A stretch of 64,000 bases of DNA from Paraglaciecola psychrophila 170 (GCF_000347635.1 NC_020514.1:5332001-5396000); one strand, 5' to 3'; positions 45,759 to 56,070 are shown, counted from the stretch's first letter. Translations and numbers: made by a program. The notes: a model not told the origin generated them from the sequence alone.

Positions 45759-48700
45759 GTGAATTGCAAAGTGTGTGGTATTAGTTTGAAACAAGTTAAG
45801 TTACTGATTGGTTTTTTAACCTTGTGTGTTTTTATTACGGCAAATGCATCAGTTGCGCCTACCGATAATATCGCCAGCTTTAGTTTGAGCGTCATTAATA
45901 ATCAGAATATTAGTAACAAAGTGAGCTACCTTTCACTTAAGGACAGCTCCACTTTACCTCCCAGCCAATTAGATCAATTGGACACATGGCTGCACACTTT
46001 AACTTCGCATCAAAGCACCAGTGTATTGGGAGACAAATATGTTGTAGCTTTCGAAATATACAATGACACCCAGCTCACTGAATGGTTTATCTATCCTTAT
46101 GGCTCCGTTGTTCAAAGCATAGAAATATTGTGTTTTAGTATCGATAACCCTGTTAGCTACGTTAAATCAGGCCATGGCTTAAAGAACCAACAAGACTTTC
46201 ATTATGGAAACAAAATAGCAATATCTCCCGGTCAGCGTAAAACCTTACTAATGATATTTGAAAGTGAGTATTTTTTTGCGCCTATCAAAATTTTAGTAAA
46301 GCCTCATGTGCAAGCAGAGCAGCTCTTTCAATCTGAAAACGTCATATTGCTTATCAGCCTAGGTATGTGTTTGGCTCTGGGTATATACAACCTTTTCATT
46401 TTTTTTAGTACTCGAAATAAACAATACTTAACTTATGCAATAGCCACTTTAGCTTATGCCTTCGGCTGGGCAGCGGTGTTTGGTGTGCCCGAATACGTAG
46501 GACTGAATAGCTCAGAGCATTGGTTAATGCCGGCGTATATAATTGGTGCTCTTTTTACTTCTTTATTTAACATTCAATTTTTACGCTTAGAAGAATCGGC
46601 ACCTAAAACGGCTAAGACACTAAAAATAATCGCGTTATTTGCAACCCTTTCATTACCCTTTGCTTTTTATAGCCAAGGCGTAGGCCTATATCTAGCCTCT
46701 TTGTTTACCTCAATAGCGTGTATTTTGGGTCTCTATTCTGGCGTGCGCAGCTGGATGAGTGGCTACTCACCAGCTAAATATTTTGTATTTGCCTTGTTGT
46801 CAGTTGTCCTCCCAAATATGGTAGGGAACCTAATGAACTTGGGTGTACTACCCGGTTTAAACATCAATATTTATTTATTAGGCTTAATTGGTAACAGCTT
46901 AGATAGCTTATTATTAGCTTTTGCGTTGGCAGCTCAATTACGTCTCTTAACAATACAAAATATTGAGTTGACGGCATCTTTAGAAAACACAGTGCAAGAA
47001 CGCACTTTCGAACTCAGAAAATCTAATTATCAGTTAGAACAAACCAATAGCGACTTAATTGAGGCAAGTAATACTAAAGGTCGATTTTTAGCGACCATGA
47101 GTCATGAAATCCGTACTCCTTTAACCTCTATTATTGGTTATGCTGACGGTATTTTACTTGGCGATATAGACAAAGCCGAGCAAGAGCGTGTGACAAAAAT
47201 TATTGCAGAAAATGGTAATCATTTATTGAGTGTCATTAACGACATTTTGGATATTAGTAAAATAGAGGCCAACAAGCTCGACTTTGAATCTATACCCACT
47301 CCTTTGTTTTCGATCTTGGCACAAATCGAGTCTGTTGTGGGTAAACGAGCCCGAGATAAAGGTTTGGCTTTTCATTTGGAATACCAGTATCCACTGCCTG
47401 CACATATCAAAACTGACCCAACACGTTTAAAGCAGATTTTATTTAATCTCACTAATAATGCGATTAAGTTTACGGAACAAGGTTATGTAGGTTTATCCGT
47501 AAGTTTGGTCGACAACAGATTACAGATACAGGTAAAAGATTCTGGTGAAGGTATTACTGAACAGCAGCAAGAACATCTATTCCAACCTTTCACCCAAGCT
47601 GACAGTTCAATCAACCGACGATTTGGCGGTACAGGTTTAGGGCTGAGTATTTCACGGCGATTAGCTAACGGCTTGGGTGGTGATATTAAAGTGCATAGTT
47701 CTCCACGAAAGGGCTCAACGTTTACCTTAAACATCGACTTGAGTGTGGTACAAGACTCCCCTTGGATTAATAATGTGGGAGAAATATGGCAGTCAACTCC
47801 CACAAAATCTGTCAAGCGCACAGCTTTGCCAAATTTCGTGGGAAATAAAGTATTGTTAGCAGACGACCACCCCAACAATCGTGAATTAATAAGCATATTG
47901 TTAAAACGTATGAATATTACAGTCACTGAAGTAGAAAATGGTAAACAAGTATTGGAAACCATTTTTTATCAGAAATTTGACTTGATTCTGCTGGATATCC
48001 ACATGCCACAGATGGATGGCACCGAAGCGCTTAAACAGATCAGAGCAGCGGGAAATTACACACCAGTGATTGCGCTAACAGCAAACAACATGAAACATGA
48101 AATCGAACATTATATGCGCCTCGGTTTTTCTGACCACTTAGCCAAGCCAATCTCTCGGCATCACTTTATAACTAAACTGTCCTTTTACCTTAACAAACAA
48201 GGTGAGATAGATAGTCCTCTTCACCAGGGAGATATGTTGAGGTTAATCAAAGACTATCAGCTAGACTTGAGTGAACAAGTGGTTAATTTAGAGCAGGCAT
48301 TAAAACAAAGCGATTTAACCATTATTAGTGAAATAGCACACAGAATAAGAGGCTCAGCAGGCTCTTTCGGGTTTGATATTATTGGTAATAAATTTGCTGA
48401 TATTGAACACTGTGCCCTGCAAGACGATGAAATATCAGTGGCTTATGAGTTACCTAAAATTATAGCTTTAACTAAATTATGTATTGACCTGCCGGGTGTA
48501 GATATCGCACAAGGCATTGTGAAGCATCATAACAGTGCCAAACAATTTTTAGACGCTATTTTTGATTTAGTCAAACAATCTCAGCAAACGCTAATAGACC
48601 TCTCTGCTGCCCTAGACAACAATGAAATCAACAGCGCGTTAGTTCATCTATATAAGTTTTTTCCTGCCAGCTTTGATTGTGCATTGGTCAAATCTGAGCC

Positions 48701-48839
48701 TGCATTTCAAGCTTTAGAAGATATGATTAAACAAGGCAAGCCTGAGTCACATGAATATTATCCTCATCTAGACATTATTCGCGCACATTTAGCGGAGCTA
48801 AACGAAGCGTTACAACCAAGCTTAACTTACGATATTTAA
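45759..48839 (+). CDS. Hybrid sensor histidine kinase/response regulator with 7TMR-DISM input
   Basis: A 1026-aa protein. A GTG start gives a signal segment; residues ~30-190 form a periplasmic DISMED2-like sensor; seven helices (~195-400) form the 7TMR module; a coiled coil leads to HisKA (FLATMSHEIRTPLTSIIG), HATPase (DSGEGIT, GGTGLGLSIS), a receiver (LLADDHPNNREL, LILLDIHMPQMDG) and a C-terminal Hpt-like domain (HRIRGSAGSFGFDIIG). It is a full phosphorelay in one chain, probably paired with the upstream TonB receptor's nutrient; its output partner is not in the window. Confidence 0.93.
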   Translation: MNCKVCGISLKQVKLLIGFLTLCVFITANASVAPTDNIASFSLSVINNQNISNKVSYLSLKDSSTLPPSQLDQLDTWLHTLTSHQSTSVLGDKYVVAFEIYNDTQLTEWFIYPYGSVVQSIEILCFSIDNPVSYVKSGHGLKNQQDFHYGNKIAISPGQRKTLLMIFESEYFFAPIKILVKPHVQAEQLFQSENVILLISLGMCLALGIYNLFIFFSTRNKQYLTYAIATLAYAFGWAAVFGVPEYVGLNSSEHWLMPAYIIGALFTSLFNIQFLRLEESAPKTAKTLKIIALFATLSLPFAFYSQGVGLYLASLFTSIACILGLYSGVRSWMSGYSPAKYFVFALLSVVLPNMVGNLMNLGVLPGLNINIYLLGLIGNSLDSLLLAFALAAQLRLLTIQNIELTASLENTVQERTFELRKSNYQLEQTNSDLIEASNTKGRFLATMSHEIRTPLTSIIGYADGILLGDIDKAEQERVTKIIAENGNHLLSVINDILDISKIEANKLDFESIPTPLFSILAQIESVVGKRARDKGLAFHLEYQYPLPAHIKTDPTRLKQILFNLTNNAIKFTEQGYVGLSVSLVDNRLQIQVKDSGEGITEQQQEHLFQPFTQADSSINRRFGGTGLGLSISRRLANGLGGDIKVHSSPRKGSTFTLNIDLSVVQDSPWINNVGEIWQSTPTKSVKRTALPNFVGNKVLLADDHPNNRELISILLKRMNITVTEVENGKQVLETIFYQKFDLILLDIHMPQMDGTEALKQIRAAGNYTPVIALTANNMKHEIEHYMRLGFSDHLAKPISRHHFITKLSFYLNKQGEIDSPLHQGDMLRLIKDYQLDLSEQVVNLEQALKQSDLTIISEIAHRIRGSAGSFGFDIIGNKFADIEHCALQDDEISVAYELPKIIALTKLCIDLPGVDIAQGIVKHHNSAKQFLDAIFDLVKQSQQTLIDLSAALDNNEINSALVHLYKFFPASFDCALVKSEPAFQALEDMIKQGKPESHEYYPHLDIIRAHLAELNEALQPSLTYDI

Positions 48840-48848
48840 GCTTGGTTG
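48813..48848 (+). terminator. Long hairpin across the histidine-kinase stop codon
   Basis: A perfect 13-bp inverted repeat (CAACCAAGCTTAA at 48813-48825 and its complement at 48836-48848) with a 10-nt loop; the stop codon is inside the second arm. There is no T-run, so it may be a 3'-end mRNA stabiliser or factor-dependent terminator. Confidence 0.5.
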
Positions 48849-48920
48849 AGTAACTGTATTTAGGCGTCAAAACCATGCTATCCATATATTGTATATTTCA
48901 ATACTGACCTGATACCTTTA

Positions 48921-49310
48921 TTAAATGGACGAAAGTTTAAGGTGCATCGCAATTAGTTGTTGTTCACCTATAACTTCAGCTGTATGGCCATGAATATTAT
49001 TTTCAAAAATAGTGTTAGCGCTTAATTTATCTTGTGCAATAAACATATCACCCGAGGCAAAGTCTCGGTAACTGTGATCCCGTAAACCGATGCGCAAAAT
49101 ACCAGAACGAATAATAATAAGAGTGGGATCCCCAGCAACATGCCAGTCACTAAAATAACCGGGCTCACTCATTCTATGTCTAAAGTTTAACGCTTCTTGG
49201 CGAGACGATATAAACAAACCGTTATAATCATCCAAGCAATACTGCTGCTCCATAAAATAAGAACTGTCTGTTTTGATATTACATAATATCGGTACATTCA
49301 AGTTTGGCAT
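48921..49310 (-). CDS. Cupin-like small protein
   Basis: A 129-aa protein. The segment DPTLIIIRSGILRIGLRDHS followed by YRDFASGDMFIAQDKL has the cupin motif-1-to-2 shape, but only part of the usual metal-binding His set is visible. The ATG at 49310 is preferred to the one at 49319, for spacing from a GGATG region. Divergent from the alpha/beta hydrolase gene. Function unknown; sensing or an isomerase are possible. Confidence 0.7.
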   Translation of the reverse strand: MPNLNVPILCNIKTDSSYFMEQQYCLDDYNGLFISSRQEALNFRHRMSEPGYFSDWHVAGDPTLIIIRSGILRIGLRDHSYRDFASGDMFIAQDKLSANTIFENNIHGHTAEVIGEQQLIAMHLKLSSI

Positions 49311-49492
49311 TAATAGCATCCATTGGTATTCAGTTTTTCAGGGGCGGTACGCATAGTAAAATATGTTACTTATCCTTTTTACACCTCGCATTGACAATAT
49401 TGCCTTTAGCATTAACTTGCCTACAACTAGCAAAAATTCATAAAACGTCATATTCTACGCAGCATATTTTTTACACCTGTAAGAGTCAATTT

Positions 49493-50824
49493 ATGTTTTG
49501 TGGTGTTATTACAAGATTTTTTTCAATCTGTATAGTTTGTGGGATCAGTATAAATATTTTTGCCGAAAATCGGATTGATACTCAGCGTTCTGATGCACCT
49601 GAATTAGCTGCTTACGGTCAATATTCTGTTGGTGTCAAAACCTTAGAAATTATTCATGCTCAGCAACTTGATATTGTGAAAATAGATATCGATGAGCTTA
49701 AACTTACAAGCCAGCCTAAGTATGATAGACCTTTGACTTTGGAGGTTTGGTATCCAGCAATAAAGGACAGTCAAGGCAACACGTCTCTTGACGTTTATTT
49801 ACGGGATGGTAAAACTAAAGTAAGCATACAGGGCAAAGCAGTGCGTGACGCTAAACCGTTAAATAGCAGTCAACAATATCCTTTAGTAATACTTTCTCAC
49901 GGCTATCCTGGCAATCGATATCTAATGTCCCATTTAGCTGAAAATATTGCTTCAAAGGGTTATGTGGTGGTATCTATTGATCACACTGATTCAACCTATC
50001 GATCTCAAGCAGCATTCGGTTCGACTCTGCTGAATCGGCCACTCGATCAACTGTTTACGCTTGATCAAATACAGCTTATGTCAAAAGATAACTCTTCCTT
50101 TTTATATGACCTAGTTAACACCCAAAATACAGCTTTGATTGGTTTTTCTATGGGTGGTTATGGTGCAGTAATTTCTGCTGGTGGAAGCGTCACTCAAAAG
50201 GCTGTAGATTTTCCATGGGGTTTACCAGACAAAGCTTTAGGTATATATCAAAACCTTAATGAAAAACAAAAATTTCCTGATCCAAGACTCAAGACCGTGA
50301 TTGCGTTTGCCCCTTGGGGAATGAATTACGGCGTATGGGACCAAAAAACCCTTAAAGGAGTTAAAGTTCCAATATTTTTTGTAGCAGGTTCAGTTGATGA
50401 TGTATCAGGTTACGAAACAGGTGTACGCGCTATCTGGCAAGGCACAACAAGTGTAGACCGAGCATTATTGACCTTTAATAATGCTAATCATAGTGCAGGA
50501 GCGCCTATGCCAGCTCCTGATGAGTCTAATGTCTATGATGAAGCTATTGGAATTAATATCAGTGAACACTACACAGATGCTGTTTGGGACACGGTACGCA
50601 TGAATAACATATCCCAACACTTTGTGACTGCATGGTTAGAAAAGTACCTGAAAGACAATTCTGATATGGACGTTTTCTTGAACCTTAAAGCTAATTCAAA
50701 CGACGGAGTTTGGAGTAAATATGAAAAAGGCCAAGCGAAAGCTGAACACAGCCATTGGGCAGGTTTTAAAAACCGCACTGCTAAGGGCCTAAAATTTGAG
50801 AAGTTAGCAAAGGGCGAACAATAA
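49493..50824 (+). CDS. Exported alpha/beta hydrolase (dienelactone-hydrolase/PAF-acetylhydrolase-like)
   Basis: A 443-aa exported hydrolase. Signal peptide at residues ~1-25 (FFSICIVCGISINIFA). Catalytic elements: the oxyanion/HG turn VILSHGYPGNRYLMSHLAE, nucleophile elbow GFSMGGYG with the Ser, the acid in FFVAGSVDDVSGYE and the His in NNANHSAG. The open frame reaches back to 49304 but the ATG at 49493 gives the proper signal peptide. The substrate is unknown; esters or small lactones are likely. Confidence 0.88.
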   Translation: MFCGVITRFFSICIVCGISINIFAENRIDTQRSDAPELAAYGQYSVGVKTLEIIHAQQLDIVKIDIDELKLTSQPKYDRPLTLEVWYPAIKDSQGNTSLDVYLRDGKTKVSIQGKAVRDAKPLNSSQQYPLVILSHGYPGNRYLMSHLAENIASKGYVVVSIDHTDSTYRSQAAFGSTLLNRPLDQLFTLDQIQLMSKDNSSFLYDLVNTQNTALIGFSMGGYGAVISAGGSVTQKAVDFPWGLPDKALGIYQNLNEKQKFPDPRLKTVIAFAPWGMNYGVWDQKTLKGVKVPIFFVAGSVDDVSGYETGVRAIWQGTTSVDRALLTFNNANHSAGAPMPAPDESNVYDEAIGINISEHYTDAVWDTVRMNNISQHFVTAWLEKYLKDNSDMDVFLNLKANSNDGVWSKYEKGQAKAEHSHWAGFKNRTAKGLKFEKLAKGEQ

Positions 50825-51066
50825 AACATCTTTGATTTGTGCTAATTCAGACTCAATTTCCATAGACTGGAATGAGTGATAATCAGATCTTGAGCTAGTC
50901 TTCGTTAAAGATTGGCTCCGCGAGAAAAGGGGCATCCACAATTGAAATTATATCGTTGTATTATTACTCATTCACAGTCACTTTGATAATTAGTCAAAAC
51001 AGTCAACTTGATGATGAATGATAGGTTTCAACGAACCTGATTCTTCAGCGGTTTCCTTTTCCTTGG
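50825..51066. other. Intergenic region between convergent genes
   Basis: About 240 bases between the hydrolase stop and the cytochrome pseudogene. Nothing gene-like was seen. No clear terminator hairpin. Confidence 0.35.
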
Positions 51067-51752
51067 TTACGGCGCAACAACCATGGATTGAATATAAGCG
51101 CTTAAATATTTGATATCGCCCTCGTTTAAGTTTTTAACAGACTTTCTCATAACCTTATCAAGTGATTGGTCAATGGTTCGTTTTCCTGTTTTATAGTCAG
51201 CTAAGGTCATGCGAACATAACGGGCATGTTGTGCATACAGTTTGGGGATAGACTGCTGGCTGTCGCCCTCTCCAAATTTGCCATGGCAGGATTGACAAGC
51301 AACAATACCTCTGGCTTTATCACCTTGTTGATACAATACACGGCCCTTGTCTGCCCACAAGGTATCTTCGGTAGCACTGTGTTTTAAGGTATCTATGGTG
51401 GGGTCGAAAGGCAGGTTTTTTGGGGTTGCTGGGAAAAATAGAAGGCAATCTGATTGATTTCTTCAGCGCTGTAATCTTGTAATGTATTGGCCATCTCTTT
51501 AGTGTCTCGCCGGGCGAATTTAAAATGATTGAGCTGGGTGCGCAAATACTGATAATTTTGTCCTGCAAGGTTACGGGTTTGCTTATCGTATTTATCGGTT
51601 ATCGGCGGATTACCTGTTTTGCCATGGCATTCAGAGCAGGAATAGTTGCCATTTTCACGAACACTGGTGATCAACGATTTAGCATCCGCTGGCTGTTTTG
51701 TGTTGATGGTATTTGCCAGAGTATAGGTAAGAGTTTGTGTAGGTACCATCAC
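51067..51752 (-). pseudogene. Frameshifted di-heme cytochrome c (c4-like)
   Basis: Two consecutive open frames together read as a two-heme c4-type cytochrome. The upstream half (51393-51752) has YSCSECHGKTG, NLAGQNYQYLRTQLNHF and ends in QQPQKT. Its true continuation, NLPFDPTID, lies one base out of frame and leads to KARGIVACQSCHGKFGEGD (the second CxxCH) and the C-terminus YLSAYIQSMVVAP. The break is at a run of six A (51416-51421, minus strand); one extra A would restore the frame. No signal peptide precedes the first half in its own frame, so it may have been fused to the upstream barrel protein. Either a true pseudogene or a base-call error. Confidence 0.75.
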
Positions 51753-52137
51753 TGTTTTTGAACGATATCAATTCACCTGATATATGCTGATATTCACCAG
51801 TTCCACCAACAATGCCAATGGCTGAACTGCCCTGATCAAACTCTCTGCCTGCTACTTCAATAGTGCCGTTTATCAACGTCAGGGTCCATCGATATTGAGA
51901 ACTGTTGCCCACCATAGTGCGAGTACACACACCACTATCATTGCCAATTTTGTTACGTTCTGCATCCAGTAAGGGTTGGTCAAACAACCATTGATCGCCA
52001 ATCGTATCACCAGGTTCGCCTAAATCTAGTGCAACTGCCGGTGATGTTTTTGCATCAGCAATAGTGAGCAGCGTTTTCGATTTGATACTGTCAGCCACAC
52101 TGGCGGTTGAAGCGCCGAGTAAAATGACGCAAGCCAT
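51679..52137 (-). CDS. Allene-oxide-cyclase-barrel-like exported protein, possibly broken
   Basis: A 152-aa reading frame with a signal-like start (ACVILLGASTASVA) and a beta barrel of the allene oxide cyclase/dirigent type (SGVCTRTMVG, YRWTLTLINGTIEVAGREFD, SSAIGIVGGTGEYQHISGEL). The last ~20 residues (SYLYSGKYHQHKTASGC) do not look like the family end; the next frame reads QTLTYTL there, as expected, and continues into the cytochrome. Upstream in frame the signal peptide would extend to LIKKTLM but without an ATG. So the gene may be degenerating, or its 3' end may be frameshifted. Confidence 0.6.
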   Translation of the reverse strand: MACVILLGASTASVADSIKSKTLLTIADAKTSPAVALDLGEPGDTIGDQWLFDQPLLDAERNKIGNDSGVCTRTMVGNSSQYRWTLTLINGTIEVAGREFDQGSSAIGIVGGTGEYQHISGELISFKNSDGTYTNSYLYSGKYHQHKTASGC

Positions 52138-53307
52138 TAGTGTCTTTTTAATCAGGACTATCTCATTGTTATCCCATACTGCCTGCAGCCGTTAAGATCC
52201 TATTTAAAATGGACTTGTTATTAAAATCTACTTTTGAGTTTATTAAAAGGGCCGAACGCACAAAGGGTGTCAGATCTGGCAATATATCACCAAATCGCCA
52301 AACCTAAATCAATTTATGGTTATAGGTAGAATAAACCGTCATTATTCATAAAAGAACGAGACTTCTTGCCTCATATTTACCTCTCTTTTGTATCCTTGAG
52401 CGAGTGAACATTAGCTATTTTTGTCTATTACACAACTGTTTCACATAATTCAAAAAAATCGCCTACCGCTGTTGTGCAAATCAGTTTTGAATATTACTTT
52501 TATTTATGATGATGAACTGTTTTCATTCAAACAGGCTTATCTGAGGCGATGCTCTAATTTGTGATGGCAACAATTCGTCGATATCGTCATTTTTTGTATT
52601 CAGTTGAGTAAGTATCTTTTAGATCACCAATGGATGTGCATTAGGTATCTCTATGTATATAATCCCTACGGGGTAGCAATCGCTGTACAACTTGGCTTTC
52701 CTACCTATTTGTCAAAACTACCTATAACCTCGCACCACCCATTGCTCTTAGGTTTCATAGTCTATGTTAAAAACATTTTTTAATGTCTTTGCGCTTAGAT
52801 CATAGATTAATGTTTTTGTACCAGTATTTTTTTTGCCATGTCGGCAATGCTTGCTTAGCCTTATTTCTTTTAGCCGGTATTATTGACACTTTATCACGCG
52901 GTGGCGGAGGGGCCACCCCGCACAAACACACAATGAAACCTAGTGAGGTTTACGCGGGGTTTGAGTACCAAGGGCGATAAAATATAGCGACTCAAGGATC
53001 GCATTATTGTGACCGTCACTGTGTTAAGTAAACAACTTGGTAGTGGGATTTATCTGGTTTAACTACCTGATAAAAATACGCCCTATTGGTTGTTTCCTGT
53101 GTTACTACAATCATTCACTATGGTTATTGCGTTTTCTTGGCAATCGCTAAGAGACAGAGGTTTAAAATGCAGAGGTCTATATGATGATTTGTCTTGCTTA
53201 GTTGCTCAACAGTAACGTCTTCGGCGATAAATGCTCTCCTATCTCCGACGCCACCATATTTAGAGCGATGACCACCGACTGTGACTTATAATGGACCATG
53301 TAAAAAC
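52138..53307. other. Gene-poor region with one doubtful ORF
   Basis: About 1170 bases without a convincing gene. The only longer frame (52783-52980 +, 65 aa) has one hydrophobic segment and ends GGGGATPHKHTMKPSEVYAG, but lacks a good ribosome site. A GC-rich hairpin GGTGGC/GCCACC lies at about 52901-52918. The region may hold remains of genes; nothing was recognised. Confidence 0.35.
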
Positions 53308-54135
53308 TCAGCTTATTCCTGCGATCTTTGCAGCTTTGCTGGCTTCCAATTTATGGACTTCAGCGGAGCTGCTATTGGTTTCATTAAGCAGCTCATTCAG
53401 TTTTATTTTATTACTCCTGGATAACGTCAAAGCATCTCCGCTTTTTAGCACAACCGTATAGTCTCCGTTAGCATTAGACTGAAGCTCCTGCAAACTTGAG
53501 AGCCTGACAATGGATGAACGGTGAATGCGAATAAATAAGGCCGGGTCGAGTTGCTCTTCCAACACTGTTAGAGTCTCTCGATGTAAGATCACTCTGTCGT
53601 CAAACAAATGTAATTCCACGTAATTCCCCGCTCCTGTAATAAAGTTTATTTGCTCCACATCAATGAGTCGTATCCTGCCCGGCTCTTTGATCAACAATCG
53701 AGTCTTGTAATTTTTTTGGATACCGTCTTTTATAAGATTCATCAGCTCAGCAAGCTTTACGTAATCGGTTTTTACCTTATCTAATACTTTCTTTTGAGCC
53801 CGTTCCCATGCGGTAAAAAAGCGCTCATCTTCAAAGGGTTTTAACAGATAATCGGTCGCATTTAACTCAAAAGCAGCTAAAGCGTACTCATCGTAGGCCG
53901 TAACAAAAACGATCACGATACTGGGATCAAGCATTTTTGCTAATTGAATACCCGTTGTGCCTGGCATTTGAATATCCATAAAAATGATATCTGGTCGACT
54001 CTGCTGCACCTTTTCTAGCACTTGCACGCCATCCTTGGCCTCTTCAATCGTTTCAATCCCTGATTGACTTGATAGCAGCAGGGCAATGATATCGCGGGCA
54101 ATTCGCTCATCATCTGCAATCAATACTTTAAGCAT
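53308..54135 (-). CDS. LytTR-family response regulator
   Basis: A 275-aa response regulator. The receiver has VLIADDERIARDIIAL, IIFMDIQMPGTTGIQLA (phospho-acceptor Asp) and DYLLKPFED. The C-terminal LytTR DNA-binding domain has NFITGAGNYVELHL and RIHRSSIVRLSSLQELQ. The ATG at 54135 is chosen over a GTG at 54144 because AGGTGA sits at proper spacing. It overlaps the LytS-type kinase gene by eight bases. Confidence 0.93.
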   Translation of the reverse strand: MLKVLIADDERIARDIIALLLSSQSGIETIEEAKDGVQVLEKVQQSRPDIIFMDIQMPGTTGIQLAKMLDPSIVIVFVTAYDEYALAAFELNATDYLLKPFEDERFFTAWERAQKKVLDKVKTDYVKLAELMNLIKDGIQKNYKTRLLIKEPGRIRLIDVEQINFITGAGNYVELHLFDDRVILHRETLTVLEEQLDPALFIRIHRSSIVRLSSLQELQSNANGDYTVVLKSGDALTLSRSNKIKLNELLNETNSSSAEVHKLEASKAAKIAGIS

Positions 54136-55228
54136 ACAATTCACCTGTAGGTAATTTTAAAATGGTTTCAAAATGACTATCGTCTGTTTTATTACAAATT
54201 AAAGTGTAATTGCCTCCGTAAATATGCTGCAGGCGTTTTTGGCAATTGGTTAATCCGATCCCGAAGCCCTGATGAGTTTCGTGTTGCGCAACTCTATTTA
54301 TTAAACTGATTGATAAGACCTGATCATCAATAGTGATCACTAACTTAAGCAAGTTGTTGTCACTTTCTAACTGAGAGCCATGTTGTACTGCGTTTTCGAC
54401 CAGGGTATGCAGCAACATAAAAGGTACTTGCACATCTAAACTATGCTCACTGATATCCATATCAACGTCAAGTTTGTTCTCAAATCGCATTTTTTGAATT
54501 ATCAGATAACTATTAATAAACTTAATTTCATTACATAAGGATATAAGCTGAATATCATGATTCTCCAGTACTTTTCGAAACATGAGACTTAATTCGCTTA
54601 TCGCTTTCACTGCATTATCTTTTTGCTCCAGACGGATGAGTCCTGAAATGGTGTTTAGGGCATTAAACAAAAAATGGGGACTCAGTTGAGTCTTGAGTGA
54701 TTGCAATTCAACCTTAAGCAGTTGATTGCTAAGTCGCTGGTTATATGTTGCTTGCATTTTTGCCCGAGTATAATAACTCATGGTGAAACCTAAACTGGCA
54801 ATGGCCGCGTAAACCAGCAAATCCATATGTAAGGGACTAGCGAATAAATGTTCACAAGCAACAAAAAAAGCCTCCAGATCAAAGGTATAATTATTAACCA
54901 TCAGGGTAATTTCAATTAATGTCAAGCCCCAATACAAGCTCATTGAAATAGTGAGTACCAGGAGATTAGCTGCGACAAACTTATAGGTAAGCTCCTTTTT
55001 AATATTAATGTGCCTCACTAAAGCGATTACAATTGGGGCAACTACAGCCCAATTGATCCACCAGGGAAGATATTCGAGCCAAACTGACCAATAATCGGAG
55101 TTCTTACCGTAATTTAAGCGCATCCGATGGGTATTATCTGCGGCCACCGAATTAAGTAGCAACCACAAAATGAGATTCAATAACAAAAATGATAGTGAAG
55201 GAAAATAAATAAGGCGTTTCATGAACAT
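54128..55228 (-). CDS. LytS-like sensor histidine kinase
   Basis: A 366-aa kinase with four or more membrane helices (residues ~1-175) and a His_kinase/HATPase module: LKTQLSPHFLFNALNTISGL with the phospho-acceptor His, VPFMLLHTLVENAVQHGSQL (N box) and FGIGLTNCQKRLQHIYGG. No extracellular ligand domain is obvious, so it may sense within the membrane. It is translationally coupled to the LytTR regulator. An upstream in-frame start (55309) is less likely. Confidence 0.92.
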   Translation of the reverse strand: MFMKRLIYFPSLSFLLLNLILWLLLNSVAADNTHRMRLNYGKNSDYWSVWLEYLPWWINWAVVAPIVIALVRHINIKKELTYKFVAANLLVLTISMSLYWGLTLIEITLMVNNYTFDLEAFFVACEHLFASPLHMDLLVYAAIASLGFTMSYYTRAKMQATYNQRLSNQLLKVELQSLKTQLSPHFLFNALNTISGLIRLEQKDNAVKAISELSLMFRKVLENHDIQLISLCNEIKFINSYLIIQKMRFENKLDVDMDISEHSLDVQVPFMLLHTLVENAVQHGSQLESDNNLLKLVITIDDQVLSISLINRVAQHETHQGFGIGLTNCQKRLQHIYGGNYTLICNKTDDSHFETILKLPTGELYA

Positions 55229-56070
55229 AGTTAAATAATCTCGATCTGAGCGTGGATTATCCGCAGCTTTTGTCCTGCATTGCAACCGACGGTAAAAATA
55301 CAAGCCCAAAATATAGTCTTACGCTAAGCTAAAAGGCCCTTATGTCGATAGTATTCCATTTAAATCATACAGTTAAGCACTGTTTACACTTCTTTCGTCA
55401 CTCTAATCGTGTTTTTGACCTATTTATTAAACATTTATCTTAAGGCTGCGGAATATATTCATGATGGAAGGGCGATTGAGGCCAGTAGTGCGGATGCGAT
55501 CTAATTGTTTACACCTGGCTCATCCGGCTTTCCATGCAAAATGGCTCACGAATAAATAAGGCCCAATATTGATTAAATTCTCAGTTCACGTCAAACAGGC
55601 CTTAAATCACACTAAACATGCCAGCTACAAATCCCTCTAGAGATAACTTTTGACCAGACATACAGTCACTCTCTGGATATAATCAGAATAACCTCTCCGA
55701 AAACCTTTAGACAGACCAAAAATGCATGTTTATCATTCCAAAACTGACTAAGTCGCTTAGGCTAACTATTGCTAAGGTATAAATTGAAATTCCCAGTGTT
55801 ATCAAGGTCGCTAACTCCTGATGGCATTGAGTAACTTGCTGCGGCTAGCACATACCTTATAACTCTGGATTTTTACTCATCACAACCGGCTAACTTTTCA
55901 TGTTCGCGTATTGATTTCTACCATTCATCACCCCGTTCTATCCATTGGTGGAAAATCGATAGTGATATATACGGCTTAAGCATAAAGTCGATTTAGGTGA
56001 CTTAAGTTATCTCTAAAAAATCATAATAATATTTGCTCGAAGGCTACTTTGAGCGTCCAGGGGTATATAC
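55229..56070. other. Intergenic region between LytS and the large TonB receptor
   Basis: About 840 bases with no gene. A TATAAT box at 55679-55684 has no -35 at the normal distance. The TonB receptor has an AGGGG ribosome site just before its ATG at 56071. The region probably contains the divergent promoters of the kinase operon and the receptor. No repeats recognised. Confidence 0.4.

Noticed and set aside
49304..49492. N-terminal extension of the alpha/beta hydrolase
   Set aside because: It overlaps the divergent cupin start and would place the signal peptide deep inside the protein.
55679..55684. TATAAT as a promoter -10 for the large TonB receptor
   Set aside because: No -35-like hexamer lies at 16-18 bases; the nearest TTGACC is about 22 bases away. 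It is also far from the start codon.
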